Positions 48,079-57,224 of a DNA stretch of 64,000 nucleotides are shown piece after piece. Location: IMG/VR virus record IMGVR_UViG_3300019124_000103, positions 18,501-82,500 of that record; one strand, 5' to 3'. A model generated the notes under the pieces. The model had not been told where the DNA came from, did not search any database, and worked only from the letters and a program-made list of their open reading frames with translations. The translations under genes and the position numbers were made by a program. Origin of the DNA: a virus. Each line of letters opens with the position of its first letter. Position 1 is the first letter of the stretch.

Positions 48079-49706
48079 TCGCGCGCCTGTCTCAGCATCG
48101 CCTGCGCCGCGCCGTGGCACGCCCCACGGCCTTTGCTGCGCAGGGGCGTGCCATCTTCAACATCACGGACAACAACGCCGCCCACACGGCCGAGTTCCTG
48201 CGCTGGTTCGATCACGTCGAGTTCTCCAGTGCGCGACTACACCCGCTGGCCGGCACCACGCGGTACAACGCCTTCCAGTCGCTCATCAACGCGACCAAGG
48301 CGCTGAATCCCAATGTGAAGTTCGGCGCCTACGTCATCGCCTACGAGCACGGCGGGCAGATCAGTTTCCCGGGCACGATCAGCCGCAGCGGCAACACGCT
48401 GACGATCAACCTGGTCAACATCACCGCCCAGTCCGCAGCGAACGTGGCCTCGACCGGCAACGTCGGCTCTGTGAGCATCCTGGTGTATGGGCTGGAGGGG
48501 CCGCTGGCGGTCTACAACGGCACCTGGCCGTTGGCGGCCAACCTGACCAGCGGGCAGCAGTCGATCCAGCTCAACGTAGCCGGCAACGCTGCGGCTGAGA
48601 GCGGGCCGACCAGCGGAGATGCGGCCGGCATCGGCTTGATCTCCTACAGCAACACCGTGGCCTGGACGGTGTGCAACAAGCTGAAGGACAACCCGAGCTG
48701 GTATCTCTACAAGCGCGGCACCTCGGGGCGGAAAACCGCGTGGACGACGCTTTACAACGCCACGAACATGAACATCACCGACACCTGCGACACCGACGCG
48801 CAGGGCCGGCGGTGGGTGGACTACTGCGCCGAGTTCTACTACGACAACTTGTTCGCGCACCTCTCGCTGGATTGGGTGTTCATCGACAACTACATGGACC
48901 CGCGGCAGGACGTGGTCAACGACGTGCAGTTTGGCAGCAGTACCGCGGCCCGTCAGACCTACGACTTCCTGCGCGACGGCAACGGGCAGTTGATCTCGAA
49001 CGCTACGGTGCTGGAGAAGATGCGCGCCGGCTGCGCTGCCTTCGCCAACAAGTTCAAGAGCTATTCGGCCGGAAAGCCGGTGTCGCCGAACCTGTTCACG
49101 GTGGGCAACTACGACAACGCCAACGGCGGCGGTCTGCCCAGCCCGCTCAACGCCATCGAGTACAGCTGGATCGAGCTGGTCTACAGCAACATTGGCGATG
49201 CCGACCGCTCGGGGCTGGGCGGCGTGAACGGCTTCTCGAAGTTCTACGCTCCCGGCACCGGGGTGCTCCAGAAGCACGTTGGCCGGCTGCCTGCCGGCGG
49301 CAAGGTGGTCTTGGGCGTCAAGCCGCTGAACGGCTGGGCTGACAAAGAGGTGATCCGCTTCGGCGCCTGCACCGCGTGGCTGCACGGCGACATGGTGTGC
49401 ATCGACGCCAGCAGCGGCACACCCTACGTGCCCGACGAGTTCAAAGTGGGCTTGGGGCTGCCGATTGAGCCACCGCCCACGGCCGCCACCGCCTCCGGCC
49501 TGTGGGTGCGCCGGTATGAAAACGGCCTGATCGCCGTCAACCCAGGTGCCTCCGCGGCCTACCTCGACCTGACCGGCACGCTCTACAAGCGGATCAACGG
49601 CACGGACGACCCGGCCGTCAACAGCGGCGGCGCACCGATCAACGGCGGCACCACGATTCCCGCTCGCAGTGCGCGGGTGTTCGTCATCAACGACCCCGGG
49701 CTGTGA
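48075..49706 (+). CDS. Glycoside-hydrolase-like tail protein (phage B)
   Basis: A 543-residue protein with a probable TIM-barrel: AEFLRWFDHVEFSSAR, ALNPNVKFGAYVIAYEHGG, the conserved strand WVFIDNYMDPR (acidic residue candidate) and IEYSWIELVYSN. The C-terminal 80 residues (GLWVRRYENGLIAVNPG) look like the beta-sandwich that closes many glycosidases. It is likely a virion depolymerase and stands where phage A has a beta-helix protein. The substrate and family number are unknown. The 3' end overlaps the PEP-CTERM gene by 20 bases. Confidence 0.65.
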   Translation: MIARLSQHRLRRAVARPTAFAAQGRAIFNITDNNAAHTAEFLRWFDHVEFSSARLHPLAGTTRYNAFQSLINATKALNPNVKFGAYVIAYEHGGQISFPGTISRSGNTLTINLVNITAQSAANVASTGNVGSVSILVYGLEGPLAVYNGTWPLAANLTSGQQSIQLNVAGNAAAESGPTSGDAAGIGLISYSNTVAWTVCNKLKDNPSWYLYKRGTSGRKTAWTTLYNATNMNITDTCDTDAQGRRWVDYCAEFYYDNLFAHLSLDWVFIDNYMDPRQDVVNDVQFGSSTAARQTYDFLRDGNGQLISNATVLEKMRAGCAAFANKFKSYSAGKPVSPNLFTVGNYDNANGGGLPSPLNAIEYSWIELVYSNIGDADRSGLGGVNGFSKFYAPGTGVLQKHVGRLPAGGKVVLGVKPLNGWADKEVIRFGACTAWLHGDMVCIDASSGTPYVPDEFKVGLGLPIEPPPTAATASGLWVRRYENGLIAVNPGASAAYLDLTGTLYKRINGTDDPAVNSGGAPINGGTTIPARSARVFVINDPGL

Positions 49707-50205
49707 GCAGCAGCGGCAGCCCGAGCAGCAGCATGGCGACGGTTCCGGGCTCCGGGGCGTGGGACACCACAGCCAGGCTCCATTCCTGGCTGTACCCGTT
49801 GCCCTCCAAGGAGGCGCGCATTCCACTGACGCGAAACCATTCGTCGCGCCATGAGGGAATTTCGCCGCCCATCGTGCGCAGCCTGTACTCGATGCCGACA
49901 AGCGCGCCATCGAGGAAGGTCACCGATGGTGCGAAGGGTGCCGGCACGCCGAGCACATTGACTGAAGACAGGTTGGGCCATCCGTCCGGGTTTCCGTTGG
50001 TGAAGAACGCCAACCGCAGCAGCTCGGACCCGCTGGCGGTCCAGGTGCCCAGCGTTGGCACGCTGCCGGCGACCTCGACGAGCCCGCTGTTGCTGTCCGA
50101 GATACACGCTGGCATGCCACCGCAGTCCAGGCGCATCTCGAAGTGATAGGTCGCGGCTTGAGCCGCACCAGCCGCAAAGAGCGCGGCAGCGATCAGGTAT
50201 TTCAT
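49687..50205 (-). CDS. PEP-CTERM sorted exported protein (cargo gene, phage B)
   Basis: A 172-residue exported protein with a signal peptide (MKYLIAAALFAAGAAQA) and the C-terminal signal APEPGTVAM, a hydrophobic stretch and ARGR. The middle domain is beta-rich, with one possible disulfide pair (CGGMPAC), and is not related to that of the phage A protein, yet both occupy the same place and strand. GGGAG is close to the ATG and lies in a hairpin. Exosortase of the host would be needed to process it. Confidence 0.85.
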   Translation of the reverse strand: MKYLIAAALFAAGAAQAATYHFEMRLDCGGMPACISDSNSGLVEVAGSVPTLGTWTASGSELLRLAFFTNGNPDGWPNLSSVNVLGVPAPFAPSVTFLDGALVGIEYRLRTMGGEIPSWRDEWFRVSGMRASLEGNGYSQEWSLAVVSHAPEPGTVAMLLLGLPLLLTARGR

Positions 50206-50206
50206 G

Positions 50207-50229
50207 ACGTCTCCCAAAGAGGGTGACGT
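50207..50229 (-). promoter_or_regulatory. Hairpin hiding the ribosome site of the PEP-CTERM gene (phage B)
   Basis: In minus-strand reading ACGTC-A-CCC-TCTTT-GGG-A-GACGT: five plus three pairs around an A-A mismatch. The descending arm contains the ribosome site GGGAG and ends one base before the ATG. The sequence is different from the hairpin of phage A but the arrangement is the same. Confidence 0.6.
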
Positions 50230-50244
50230 TAGCCAACAACTGCC

Positions 50245-51666
50245 ATGCCATACCCCCTAACCCTAGGGGCTGGAGTCCCGGTGATCCCCTTCGTAGGCCC
50301 TTCTTACTCGCTTGATTTCCGCAAGGCGGACGTTCAGCGCTCGGTGAACTGGTACCCGGCCCTTATTGAGTCTGGGACGGGTAAATCACTGGCCATGCTG
50401 GCCGAGGTGCCGGGGCTTCAGGTGTTTGCCACTCTGGGCGCACCCGTTCGGGGGGCTTGGGAGGTCGCTGGGAGATTGTTTGCGGTTGCCGGATCGGCGC
50501 TTTACGAGGTGAGTTCGGCCGGTGTCCCCACTTTCAGGGGGTCTCTCTCCACCTCTTCGGGGGTGGTGGAGGCGGACTACGGGTTGTTTCAGTTGGTGCT
50601 GGTGGATGGGCCTTGTGGTTATGTCCTGAACCTCCAGACCAACGCCTTCCAGCAGATCACCAGCCCCGCTTTCTACGGCTCAAAGAGCGTTGCCTTCCTT
50701 GACGGCGTCTTTTATTTCGTCCGCCCCGATACCCAGCAGTTCTATTGGTCGGCGATTGACGATGCCACGGACTTGAGCGGGCTGGACTTTGCATCGGCGG
50801 AACGATCCCCAGACAACATCGTCCGCCTGATCGTCAGCTTCGGGGAAGCGCTGATTCTTGGCGAGAAGTCCGGGGAAGTGTGGTCCCCGAGGGGCGATCC
50901 TGAGTCCCCCCTGGAGCGCAGCAACGGTGCGTTGATCGAGGTGGGCTGTGCGGCTCCCGCCTCTGTTCGGAAGCTCGACAACACCGTGATCTGGGTCGGC
51001 AACGACGCCAACGGCTCTGGTGTCGTGTGGATGCTGGAAGGCTACAAGCCGGTGCCGATCTCCGACCGTCCGCGCGAAGAACTGCTTGCCAAGAGCACGG
51101 ACCTCGCGGGGTCGGTTGCCTATACCGAGCAGTACGAAGGCCATCGGTTCTATTGCCTGCGCGTTCCTGGGCTCGATACGACGCACGTCTTCGACCTCAA
51201 GACCCGCCAATGGCATGAGCGGGCGGAATTGGTCAATGGTGAGTACACCCAGCACCGGGCCACCTGTCACGCCTATGCGTTTGGCAAGCATCTGGTCGGA
51301 GCGGATGACGGGAGGCTCTACGCCTACGTGAAGACCGGCAACAACGCGGGGGACGTGAAAGTCAGGGACCGGATCAGCCCGCACATGGCTGTCCCGAGCC
51401 TCGAATTCCTGGCGTTCAACACGTTTGAGCTGGATGCGCAAGTCGGCGAAGGCAAGCCGGATGGAGGCGAAGCGAAGGTTTTGCTTCGGTACTCCAACAA
51501 CGGCGGGGCTACTTGGTCTGCCTGGCGGGAAGCGTCACTAGGCGCTGTGGGTGAACTCGAAAAGCGGGTGATCTGGCGCCGTCTAGGGCGAGCCAAAGAC
51601 CGCGTGTGGCATGTCCGGGTGACTGACGATGTTCTCTGTTCTCTGATTCAAGCGAAGGTGTCATGA
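50245..51666 (+). CDS. P22 gp10-like tail / packaged-DNA stabilisation protein (phage B copy)
   Basis: A 473-residue homologue of the protein at 12168, identical except for 16 changes after codon 13. Most changes are conservative (A/S, I/L, Q/E). This is the first gene of the shared module and lies directly behind the PEP-CTERM gene as in phage A. The start ATG is well supported by the short distance to the conserved VIPFVGPSY segment. Confidence 0.82.
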   Translation: MPYPLTLGAGVPVIPFVGPSYSLDFRKADVQRSVNWYPALIESGTGKSLAMLAEVPGLQVFATLGAPVRGAWEVAGRLFAVAGSALYEVSSAGVPTFRGSLSTSSGVVEADYGLFQLVLVDGPCGYVLNLQTNAFQQITSPAFYGSKSVAFLDGVFYFVRPDTQQFYWSAIDDATDLSGLDFASAERSPDNIVRLIVSFGEALILGEKSGEVWSPRGDPESPLERSNGALIEVGCAAPASVRKLDNTVIWVGNDANGSGVVWMLEGYKPVPISDRPREELLAKSTDLAGSVAYTEQYEGHRFYCLRVPGLDTTHVFDLKTRQWHERAELVNGEYTQHRATCHAYAFGKHLVGADDGRLYAYVKTGNNAGDVKVRDRISPHMAVPSLEFLAFNTFELDAQVGEGKPDGGEAKVLLRYSNNGGATWSAWREASLGAVGELEKRVIWRRLGRAKDRVWHVRVTDDVLCSLIQAKVS

Positions 51667-52247
51667 GCGCAACCACGAACTGCAAGAACGCTGCGATTGC
51701 CGCAACGCTGCCAGATCAGATTGCACTTCATTCTGGTTTCCCCGGTTTGGTGGGAGCCAATGAGATCAGCGGCGGGGCGCCAGCTTATGCGCGGGTCGCA
51801 CCCTCGTTCGGCAGCGTGTCAGGCGCGTCAGCATCGACGACTGCAGCGATGACGTTCAACGTCCCGGCAGGTACCACCGTGCGATGGGTTACGGGCTTGA
51901 AGGGCGGCGTTAGTTTCTGGGTGACACCTAATGGCGGGTCTCCGAAGGAGTTCATCGCTGACCCGGCACTTGATCTGATTCGAGCGACTGGTCACGGGTA
52001 CATCGATACACAGAAGGTTGTCTTCTGGGGGGGGACCGTTCCTGGAGGCTTAACAGAGGGGGCCGTCTACTACGTGAGAGACGCCGCCGCGGACACGTTC
52101 AAGGTAGCGGCCACCTCTGGAGGCGCTGCGATTGACATTACCTCGGCTGGTTCTGGTGATTGCCAGATGTCCTTTATTGCGGAAGACAGCTACCCGACCC
52201 AAGACACACATACGCTGTCCAACTACAGCGCAGGGGCGCCGTTCTGA
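51663..52247 (+). CDS. Tail-associated beta-rich protein (phage B copy)
   Basis: A 194-residue homologue of 13601. It shares SGFPGLVGANEISGGAPAYA and the YYVRDAAADTFKVAATSGG segment but differs in much of the rest, so it is older or faster evolving than its neighbours. Overlaps gp10 by four bases (ATGA). Confidence 0.65.
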   Translation: MSATTNCKNAAIAATLPDQIALHSGFPGLVGANEISGGAPAYARVAPSFGSVSGASASTTAAMTFNVPAGTTVRWVTGLKGGVSFWVTPNGGSPKEFIADPALDLIRATGHGYIDTQKVVFWGGTVPGGLTEGAVYYVRDAAADTFKVAATSGGAAIDITSAGSGDCQMSFIAEDSYPTQDTHTLSNYSAGAPF

Positions 52248-52747
52248 TGGCCACACGGGCAGCCGTGAGCGCAATGGGCCTGAGAAGCGAATGCGCCCGC
52301 TCCATGGTGAGGTCGGCGGCGTCAGCGCTCGGTTTGTCCGCCTCATGCAACCCCTATGGGAGCGTGAATTTCTCCAGAGCGGCGGCGGCGCCAGGTTATG
52401 CGCTGCCCGGCCCTCGCATGCCTCTTGGTTATGTGGTGGTGAACGGGCAACGGCTGCCTGTTGAGATCGACCCGGCTTATTGGCGCCTCTTTCGTCATAT
52501 GTGGGACGACCGCCTAGGGGGCATGTCCGGCCCGTCAATGGGCGAGGTGCAAACCAACGTTGAGGCAACGAAGGCTCAAGCGGTGAATGCCGTGGTCACG
52601 GCCGCCGCTGTTGAACAGCTTGCCACCACAAACGCCGAGGCCCTCAAGGCGACTGTTCAAGTCGCCCAAAACGCCGGCCTCGCTGGCGCCTCGAATATCC
52701 CTGAGGTCGTGCTCCGACCTTCCTCCACCTCGTATCTGGAGCCCTGA
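52247..52747 (+). CDS. Hypothetical tail protein with conserved C-terminus (phage B copy)
   Basis: A 166-residue protein. The N-terminal 75 residues (MATRAAVSAMGLRSECARSM) are not similar to the phage A version at 14182, the C-terminal 80 are nearly identical. TGATG overlap with the previous stop fixes the start. The exchange point lies near GPSMGEVQTNV. Confidence 0.6.
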   Translation: MATRAAVSAMGLRSECARSMVRSAASALGLSASCNPYGSVNFSRAAAAPGYALPGPRMPLGYVVVNGQRLPVEIDPAYWRLFRHMWDDRLGGMSGPSMGEVQTNVEATKAQAVNAVVTAAAVEQLATTNAEALKATVQVAQNAGLAGASNIPEVVLRPSSTSYLEP

Positions 52748-54204
52748 TGCAGAACCTTGTGAACTCTGTCAACCCTGCTGGGTGGGACACGGGCTTTGAT
52801 CGCCCGTACTTTGATGGTGGCGGACTCTCTCAGGAGCAACTGCGGGATCTGTGGGCGAAAGCCGGCGAATCGGGTGGGTTCTTCTCTCGTGGCTCACAGA
52901 CCTGGGACGCGGAGGGGCGACAAGCCCACGATGCGCGCTACTTGGCAGACGGCGACGACAACCGCGAGAACGACTTCTATGTCGTCGAGAACGATGACGG
53001 CACGCTCGGCAAGGTGGACATCATGCGCCACGGCTGGAACGGCCAGTTTGCATCGCTGGTCGCAATGATGGCGCCGGCCATCGCTGGTGTTGCGGGTGCC
53101 GGTGCGGGGGCATCTGCTGGCGGGGCTGGTGCTTCCACAGCAGGGACGGACGCCTTCTCGCAATGGCTCGCCACCGGTGCGACGGACGCCTCGACCATCG
53201 GCGGGATGGGCGGCGGCGCAGGCTCTGTGGGCGCCGGATCGGTTGCCGCGAGCATGGCCCCCGGCTACTCGGTCGGGATGGTGGATGCCAGCTCCATTGC
53301 TAACCCCCTGGCAGGCTCGGCCGAACAGGTTGTTGCGGGACTTCCCAGCTACAACGCGGGCGGAATGGCGGCGGCAGCGGGAGGTGGCGGGGCGGCTGCT
53401 GCTGGTGGTGGTGGCGGTGGAGGCGCTGCATCTGGCGGCGCGGCCAGTGCCGCAGATCCGCTGACCGGGTATCTGACGACGGGCGCAACCGACGCCAGCA
53501 CCTATGGCGGCATGAGCGGTTTTGCTTCATCTGGCGGGGCCGGGGCTGTCGGCTCGGGCTCAACGGCCGGCACGCTACAGGGGATTGCCGGCCTTTTCGG
53601 AGGCGCCGGAAGCACAGGCGGCTGGGCGAACACAGCGGGCACTCTGCTCAATGGCTACCTTGGCCAACGTGCAGCGGATAAGGCAGCGAACGCGCAGATT
53701 GGGGCAACGAAAGACGCCAATGCCCTGATGAAGTACATGTACGACCAGACGCGGGCCGACAACATGCCCGCGCTGGAGGCGCGCAACGCTGGCTTGACGG
53801 GGTATCAGAACCTGCTCAAGAACCCGTCCTCTGTCGCCCGCGATCCAGGTTATCAGTTCGGTTTCGACCAAGGAACCAAAGCCATCGGCACCCAAGCCGC
53901 TGCACGTGGCAACTACTACTCGGGCAAGACCCTCAAAGACCTAACCCGCTTCGGGCAGGACTACGGGCAAAGCAAGTTCGATCAGTCCTTGAACCGTCAC
54001 GGCAACCTGGCTGGCCTCGGTCAGGTGGGCTCGGGTCAGATCGGCCAAGCCGGCATGCAGTACGGCCAGCAGGCGGGGCAGAACCTGATCGGGGCGGGTA
54101 ACGCTCGCGGTGCTGCTGCGATTGCCGGTGCTAATTCCTGGCAGAACGCCCTTAACGGGCTCATGTCCTACGGCAACCAAAACAACTGGTGGGGGCGTCC
54201 GTAA
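52747..54204 (+). CDS. Internal virion / DNA ejection protein 1 (phage B copy)
   Basis: A 485-residue homologue of 14670. The N-terminal 240 residues and the C-terminal 170 are almost the same as in phage A, but the Gly/Ala-rich linker (residues about 235-305) differs: here it has TGYLTTGATDASTYGGMSGF, which looks like a duplicate of an upstream segment (WLATGATDASTIGGMGG). Repeat slippage in the linker is likely. Confidence 0.75.
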   Translation: MQNLVNSVNPAGWDTGFDRPYFDGGGLSQEQLRDLWAKAGESGGFFSRGSQTWDAEGRQAHDARYLADGDDNRENDFYVVENDDGTLGKVDIMRHGWNGQFASLVAMMAPAIAGVAGAGAGASAGGAGASTAGTDAFSQWLATGATDASTIGGMGGGAGSVGAGSVAASMAPGYSVGMVDASSIANPLAGSAEQVVAGLPSYNAGGMAAAAGGGGAAAAGGGGGGGAASGGAASAADPLTGYLTTGATDASTYGGMSGFASSGGAGAVGSGSTAGTLQGIAGLFGGAGSTGGWANTAGTLLNGYLGQRAADKAANAQIGATKDANALMKYMYDQTRADNMPALEARNAGLTGYQNLLKNPSSVARDPGYQFGFDQGTKAIGTQAAARGNYYSGKTLKDLTRFGQDYGQSKFDQSLNRHGNLAGLGQVGSGQIGQAGMQYGQQAGQNLIGAGNARGAAAIAGANSWQNALNGLMSYGNQNNWWGRP

Positions 54205-55484
54205 TGCCTGTCGATACTGGAATCTTCAACCTGCTGGGGCGGGGCGTTAAGTCGGTTGCGGAGTACGACGCCGAGGCCCAGCAGGCTCAGGCGAACAAGC
54301 TGAACTTGCTTCGTGCTCGACAGCAGATGGATGCGCAGCAAACCGCGCTGACTCGTCAGAACGAATTGACGCGGTTCCTTGGTAGCGGTGCCCAGGGCGA
54401 GGAGCTGGAGAAGGGGCTTCTACAGCGTGGCTTCATGGATGAGTCCTTGAAGTTCGGCAAAGACCGCCGGGAACAAATGAAGCTTCAAGCCGAGGGGGAC
54501 GCCAAGAGAGCGGAAGTCAGCCAGAAGAAATACGGGGTAGTGCGCGACGTCATCCAGGGCGCGAATCTCGCCTACGAGGACGCCCTGACGAAGACGGGCA
54601 ACCCCCAGCAGGCCCTGCAATTGGCAAATCAGGCGTACATGGGAGCGGTTCAGCAGCTCCGCAGTTTTGGCATGTTCGACGACAACGACGTCCAGAACGC
54701 CGGCTCGTTCGACCCGAACATCGCCAAGAGCTTCTTGGATCGGGATAAGGAGATGCAGCAGCGGATCGCTATCCGCGGCCAGGACATGACCGACAAGCGC
54801 ACCCGTGAGGAAGGGGCGGCGAGTCGTGCCGTCACGATGCGTGGGCAGAACCTGGCGGACTCGCGGGCTCGTGAGGCGAACGAAGTTCAGCGGGCCGCCG
54901 CTCGCAGCCAAGTGATCGAGACCCCGGAAGGGGTTGTGCTCGTGGACAAGGGCACGGGTCAGGCTCGCCCGGTCACGGCAAACGGCCAGCCTCTGCCTGG
55001 GAAGCAGCCCGAGTCCGTGCGCAAGGAGCTGATGAGCATCAACCAGCAGCGGGCGATGATCGACGGCGCCATCGATTCGGCAACGAAGACGCCGACTGCT
55101 TTCTCAATGAAGCGCGGCCTTGCGACGATGGCTGGCGCTGTGCCTGAGTCCATCGCAGGCCGCTTCGATTCGGACGCCGAGCGTCAGGCGCGGGCTTTCG
55201 TGTTCAACAACGTGTCAGCGGTCATCAATGAGCGGGCGGGCGCTGCGCAGTCGGCGCAGGAACTCGCTCGCCTGCGTGCGTTCCTTCCGGCTGAAACGGA
55301 CACCCATGAACAAGTCGTGTCGAAGCTGAACGCCTTCAAGAGCTACCTTGCGGAGAAGGAGCGGGGGACCACCGGGAAGCCTTCTCATCCTGCAAAGCCG
55401 GAACGCACTGTTGTCCGGACTGGTATGCACAACGGGCGGAAGGTCGTCCAGTACAGCGATGGGACAGTTGACTATGCCAATTGA
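54204..55484 (+). CDS. Internal virion / DNA ejection protein 2 (phage B copy)
   Basis: A 426-residue, helical protein. The first 45 residues and the last 25 match the phage A protein at 16076; the long middle (KRTREEGAASRAV, NQQRAMIDGAIDSATKTPTA) is unrelated. The ends probably hold interactions with conserved partner proteins, and the middle was replaced. TAATG overlap sets the start. Confidence 0.65.
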   Translation: MPVDTGIFNLLGRGVKSVAEYDAEAQQAQANKLNLLRARQQMDAQQTALTRQNELTRFLGSGAQGEELEKGLLQRGFMDESLKFGKDRREQMKLQAEGDAKRAEVSQKKYGVVRDVIQGANLAYEDALTKTGNPQQALQLANQAYMGAVQQLRSFGMFDDNDVQNAGSFDPNIAKSFLDRDKEMQQRIAIRGQDMTDKRTREEGAASRAVTMRGQNLADSRAREANEVQRAAARSQVIETPEGVVLVDKGTGQARPVTANGQPLPGKQPESVRKELMSINQQRAMIDGAIDSATKTPTAFSMKRGLATMAGAVPESIAGRFDSDAERQARAFVFNNVSAVINERAGAAQSAQELARLRAFLPAETDTHEQVVSKLNAFKSYLAEKERGTTGKPSHPAKPERTVVRTGMHNGRKVVQYSDGTVDYAN

Positions 55485-57099
55485 TCCGGGTGAAGTTCAG
55501 TGGGATGCGGCGCCCAAGATCGACCCCAACGCAGTCAAGTGGGACAACCGCGACTCTCAGGGGAAGACCCCGGACGACTACATCAATGCATTGGAGCGCA
55601 ACCGTGAGGCAAGCGGCGCTGCCATTGTTCGGAGTCTGGCCGGCATCGGGAATACGCTCCTGACGCCCGTTCGGAAGGCCGCAGAAGCGGTGGGGCCGAA
55701 CCCAGTCGCCGAACACCTGGGCGGTGTCAAGGGTGCGTTGAACAGCCTGGACGAGAAATATAAAGACAGTGGCACCTACGCCCGTGAAAAGCTGGTGACG
55801 GATCTTGTCGCCACCTCGGGTGTGGGGGGGGTGCTGGCGAAGGGCGCCCAAGCGGCGGGGATGACGCGGCTAGGTAACGCATTGGCCTCGGGCGGCATGG
55901 TGACTGGTGCGCCGGCTGCGACGACGGCGGCGGGCAGAGTGGCGGACATGGGCGTCCGCATGGCTGGCGGCGGGGCGTCGGGCGGCGCGATGGCGGGCCT
56001 GATTGATCCTGAGCAGGCCAAAAGCGGGGCCGTGATTGGTGCGGCAGCGCCGCCTGTGCTCACGGGCCTCGGCAAGGCAGGTAACGCTCTAGGTAAGCTC
56101 GTTCACGGGCCTGCGGTGTCGCCTGGATTGCAGCAGGCCGCAGTGTCCGCCCGAGATCTTGGATATGTTGTGCCGCCCACTCAGGCGAAACCTTCGTTAG
56201 TGAACCGCTTGCTTGAGGGCACGGCCGGGAAGATCAGCACCGCACAGAACGCAAGCGTCAAGAACCAAGAGGTCACCAACTTGTTGGTGAAGAAGGATCT
56301 CGGCCTGGCACCGGATCAGCAGATCACGCACGAGGCCCTGGATGGCTTGCGAAAGACCGCGGGCAAGGCATACGAGGACATTGCCAAGCTAGGCAAGTTG
56401 CCGGTAACCCGTGATGCCCCGGCTGGCCTCAAGCCCGCTCTGAACACCGCTGGGGAGAAGACGACCAAATCCCTTGACGCCCGGACAGTGATCGAAGAGT
56501 GGAAGCAGGCCAACCACGACGCGACGGCGTATTACCGTGCCTACGGGCGGGACGCAAACCCCGAGACGCTGGCGAAAGCCAAGGCGGCGTCGGCCCGCTC
56601 AAAGGATCTCGACTCTTTCCTCGAAAAGAAACTGACCGACATCGGCCGTAGCGATCTCCTGACTGCGCTGAAGGAGGCGCGGGTGCAGATCGCTAAAACC
56701 CATTCAGCGGAAGCAGCACTAAACCCCGCCACTGGCACCGTCGATGCCCAGAAGTTCGCGCAGATGCTGGACAAAGGCAAGAAGCTGTCGGGGGGCATGC
56801 AGCAAGCGGGTGAGTTCGCCCAAGCGTTCAAACAGGCGGCTCGGGCGCCCGAGAAGATGGGTGGGTTGCCGCAGTTCAGCCCGCTGGACTTGTTCGCGGG
56901 CGCTATGGCTGGTGTCTCGACGCAAGACCCGAAATGGGCGGCCCTTGCGCTGCTTCGCCCTGCGGCGCGGAGTGCTGCGCTGTCGCCGCTGGTTCAGCGT
57001 GGGCTGACTAGTGCGCCCCAGTCTGAGAACCTGCTTGCGAACCCTTCGCTGTATCAGCTTCTAGCTCGTCCGGCTCCGGTTCTAGGCTCCGACCGTTAA
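55474..57099 (+). CDS. Internal virion / DNA ejection protein 3 (phage B copy)
   Basis: A 541-residue counterpart of 17403. It starts MPIDPGEVQWDAAPKIDPNA, retains the VQWD-type repeat and a Gly/Ala-rich hydrophobic region (residues about 110-205), but is otherwise strongly diverged and 75 residues shorter. Position and pattern fit the third ejection protein. Its last 90 bases overlap the antisense membrane gene. Confidence 0.65.
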   Translation: MPIDPGEVQWDAAPKIDPNAVKWDNRDSQGKTPDDYINALERNREASGAAIVRSLAGIGNTLLTPVRKAAEAVGPNPVAEHLGGVKGALNSLDEKYKDSGTYAREKLVTDLVATSGVGGVLAKGAQAAGMTRLGNALASGGMVTGAPAATTAAGRVADMGVRMAGGGASGGAMAGLIDPEQAKSGAVIGAAAPPVLTGLGKAGNALGKLVHGPAVSPGLQQAAVSARDLGYVVPPTQAKPSLVNRLLEGTAGKISTAQNASVKNQEVTNLLVKKDLGLAPDQQITHEALDGLRKTAGKAYEDIAKLGKLPVTRDAPAGLKPALNTAGEKTTKSLDARTVIEEWKQANHDATAYYRAYGRDANPETLAKAKAASARSKDLDSFLEKKLTDIGRSDLLTALKEARVQIAKTHSAEAALNPATGTVDAQKFAQMLDKGKKLSGGMQQAGEFAQAFKQAARAPEKMGGLPQFSPLDLFAGAMAGVSTQDPKWAALALLRPAARSAALSPLVQRGLTSAPQSENLLANPSLYQLLARPAPVLGSDR

Positions 57100-57178
57100 G
57101 GCCGCGGGCCAGGCCATAAAGGAAGGCCAAGACACCCATCACTGCCAGCTTCACGAGTAAGTAGTCGCTGAATTCCAC
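57008..57178 (-). CDS. Short antisense membrane protein (phage B copy)
   Basis: A 56-residue frame with GTG start: MEFSDYLLVKLAVMGVLAFL, then YGLARGLNGRSL and an acidic tail. It has the same start, membrane helix and G..GR.L motif as 19168 although the DNA outside the first 25 bases differs. The reading frame is antisense to the end of ejection protein 3, and its candidate ribosome site is in the terminator stem. Function unknown. Confidence 0.55.
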   Translation of the reverse strand: MEFSDYLLVKLAVMGVLAFLYGLARGLNGRSLEPEPDELEADTAKGSQAGSQTGAH

Positions 57179-57181
57179 CCA

Positions 57182-57212
57182 AGCCCCCTGGCTCGCGCCT
57201 CGGGGCTTTTTT
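57182..57212 (+). terminator. Terminator before receptor-binding spike (phage B copy)
   Basis: The same hairpin as at 19336: AGCCCC, 14-base loop, GGGGCT and six T. The sequence from here into the spike gene is almost identical in both phages. Confidence 0.75.
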
Positions 57213-57224
57213 CATTGCCCCGCC

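Noticed and set aside
48237-49910. Long open frame on the minus strand (557 codons) opposite the glycosidase-like gene
   Set aside because: High-GC shadow frame with His/Val/Arg-rich unstructured sequence; the plus-strand protein has clear domain features.
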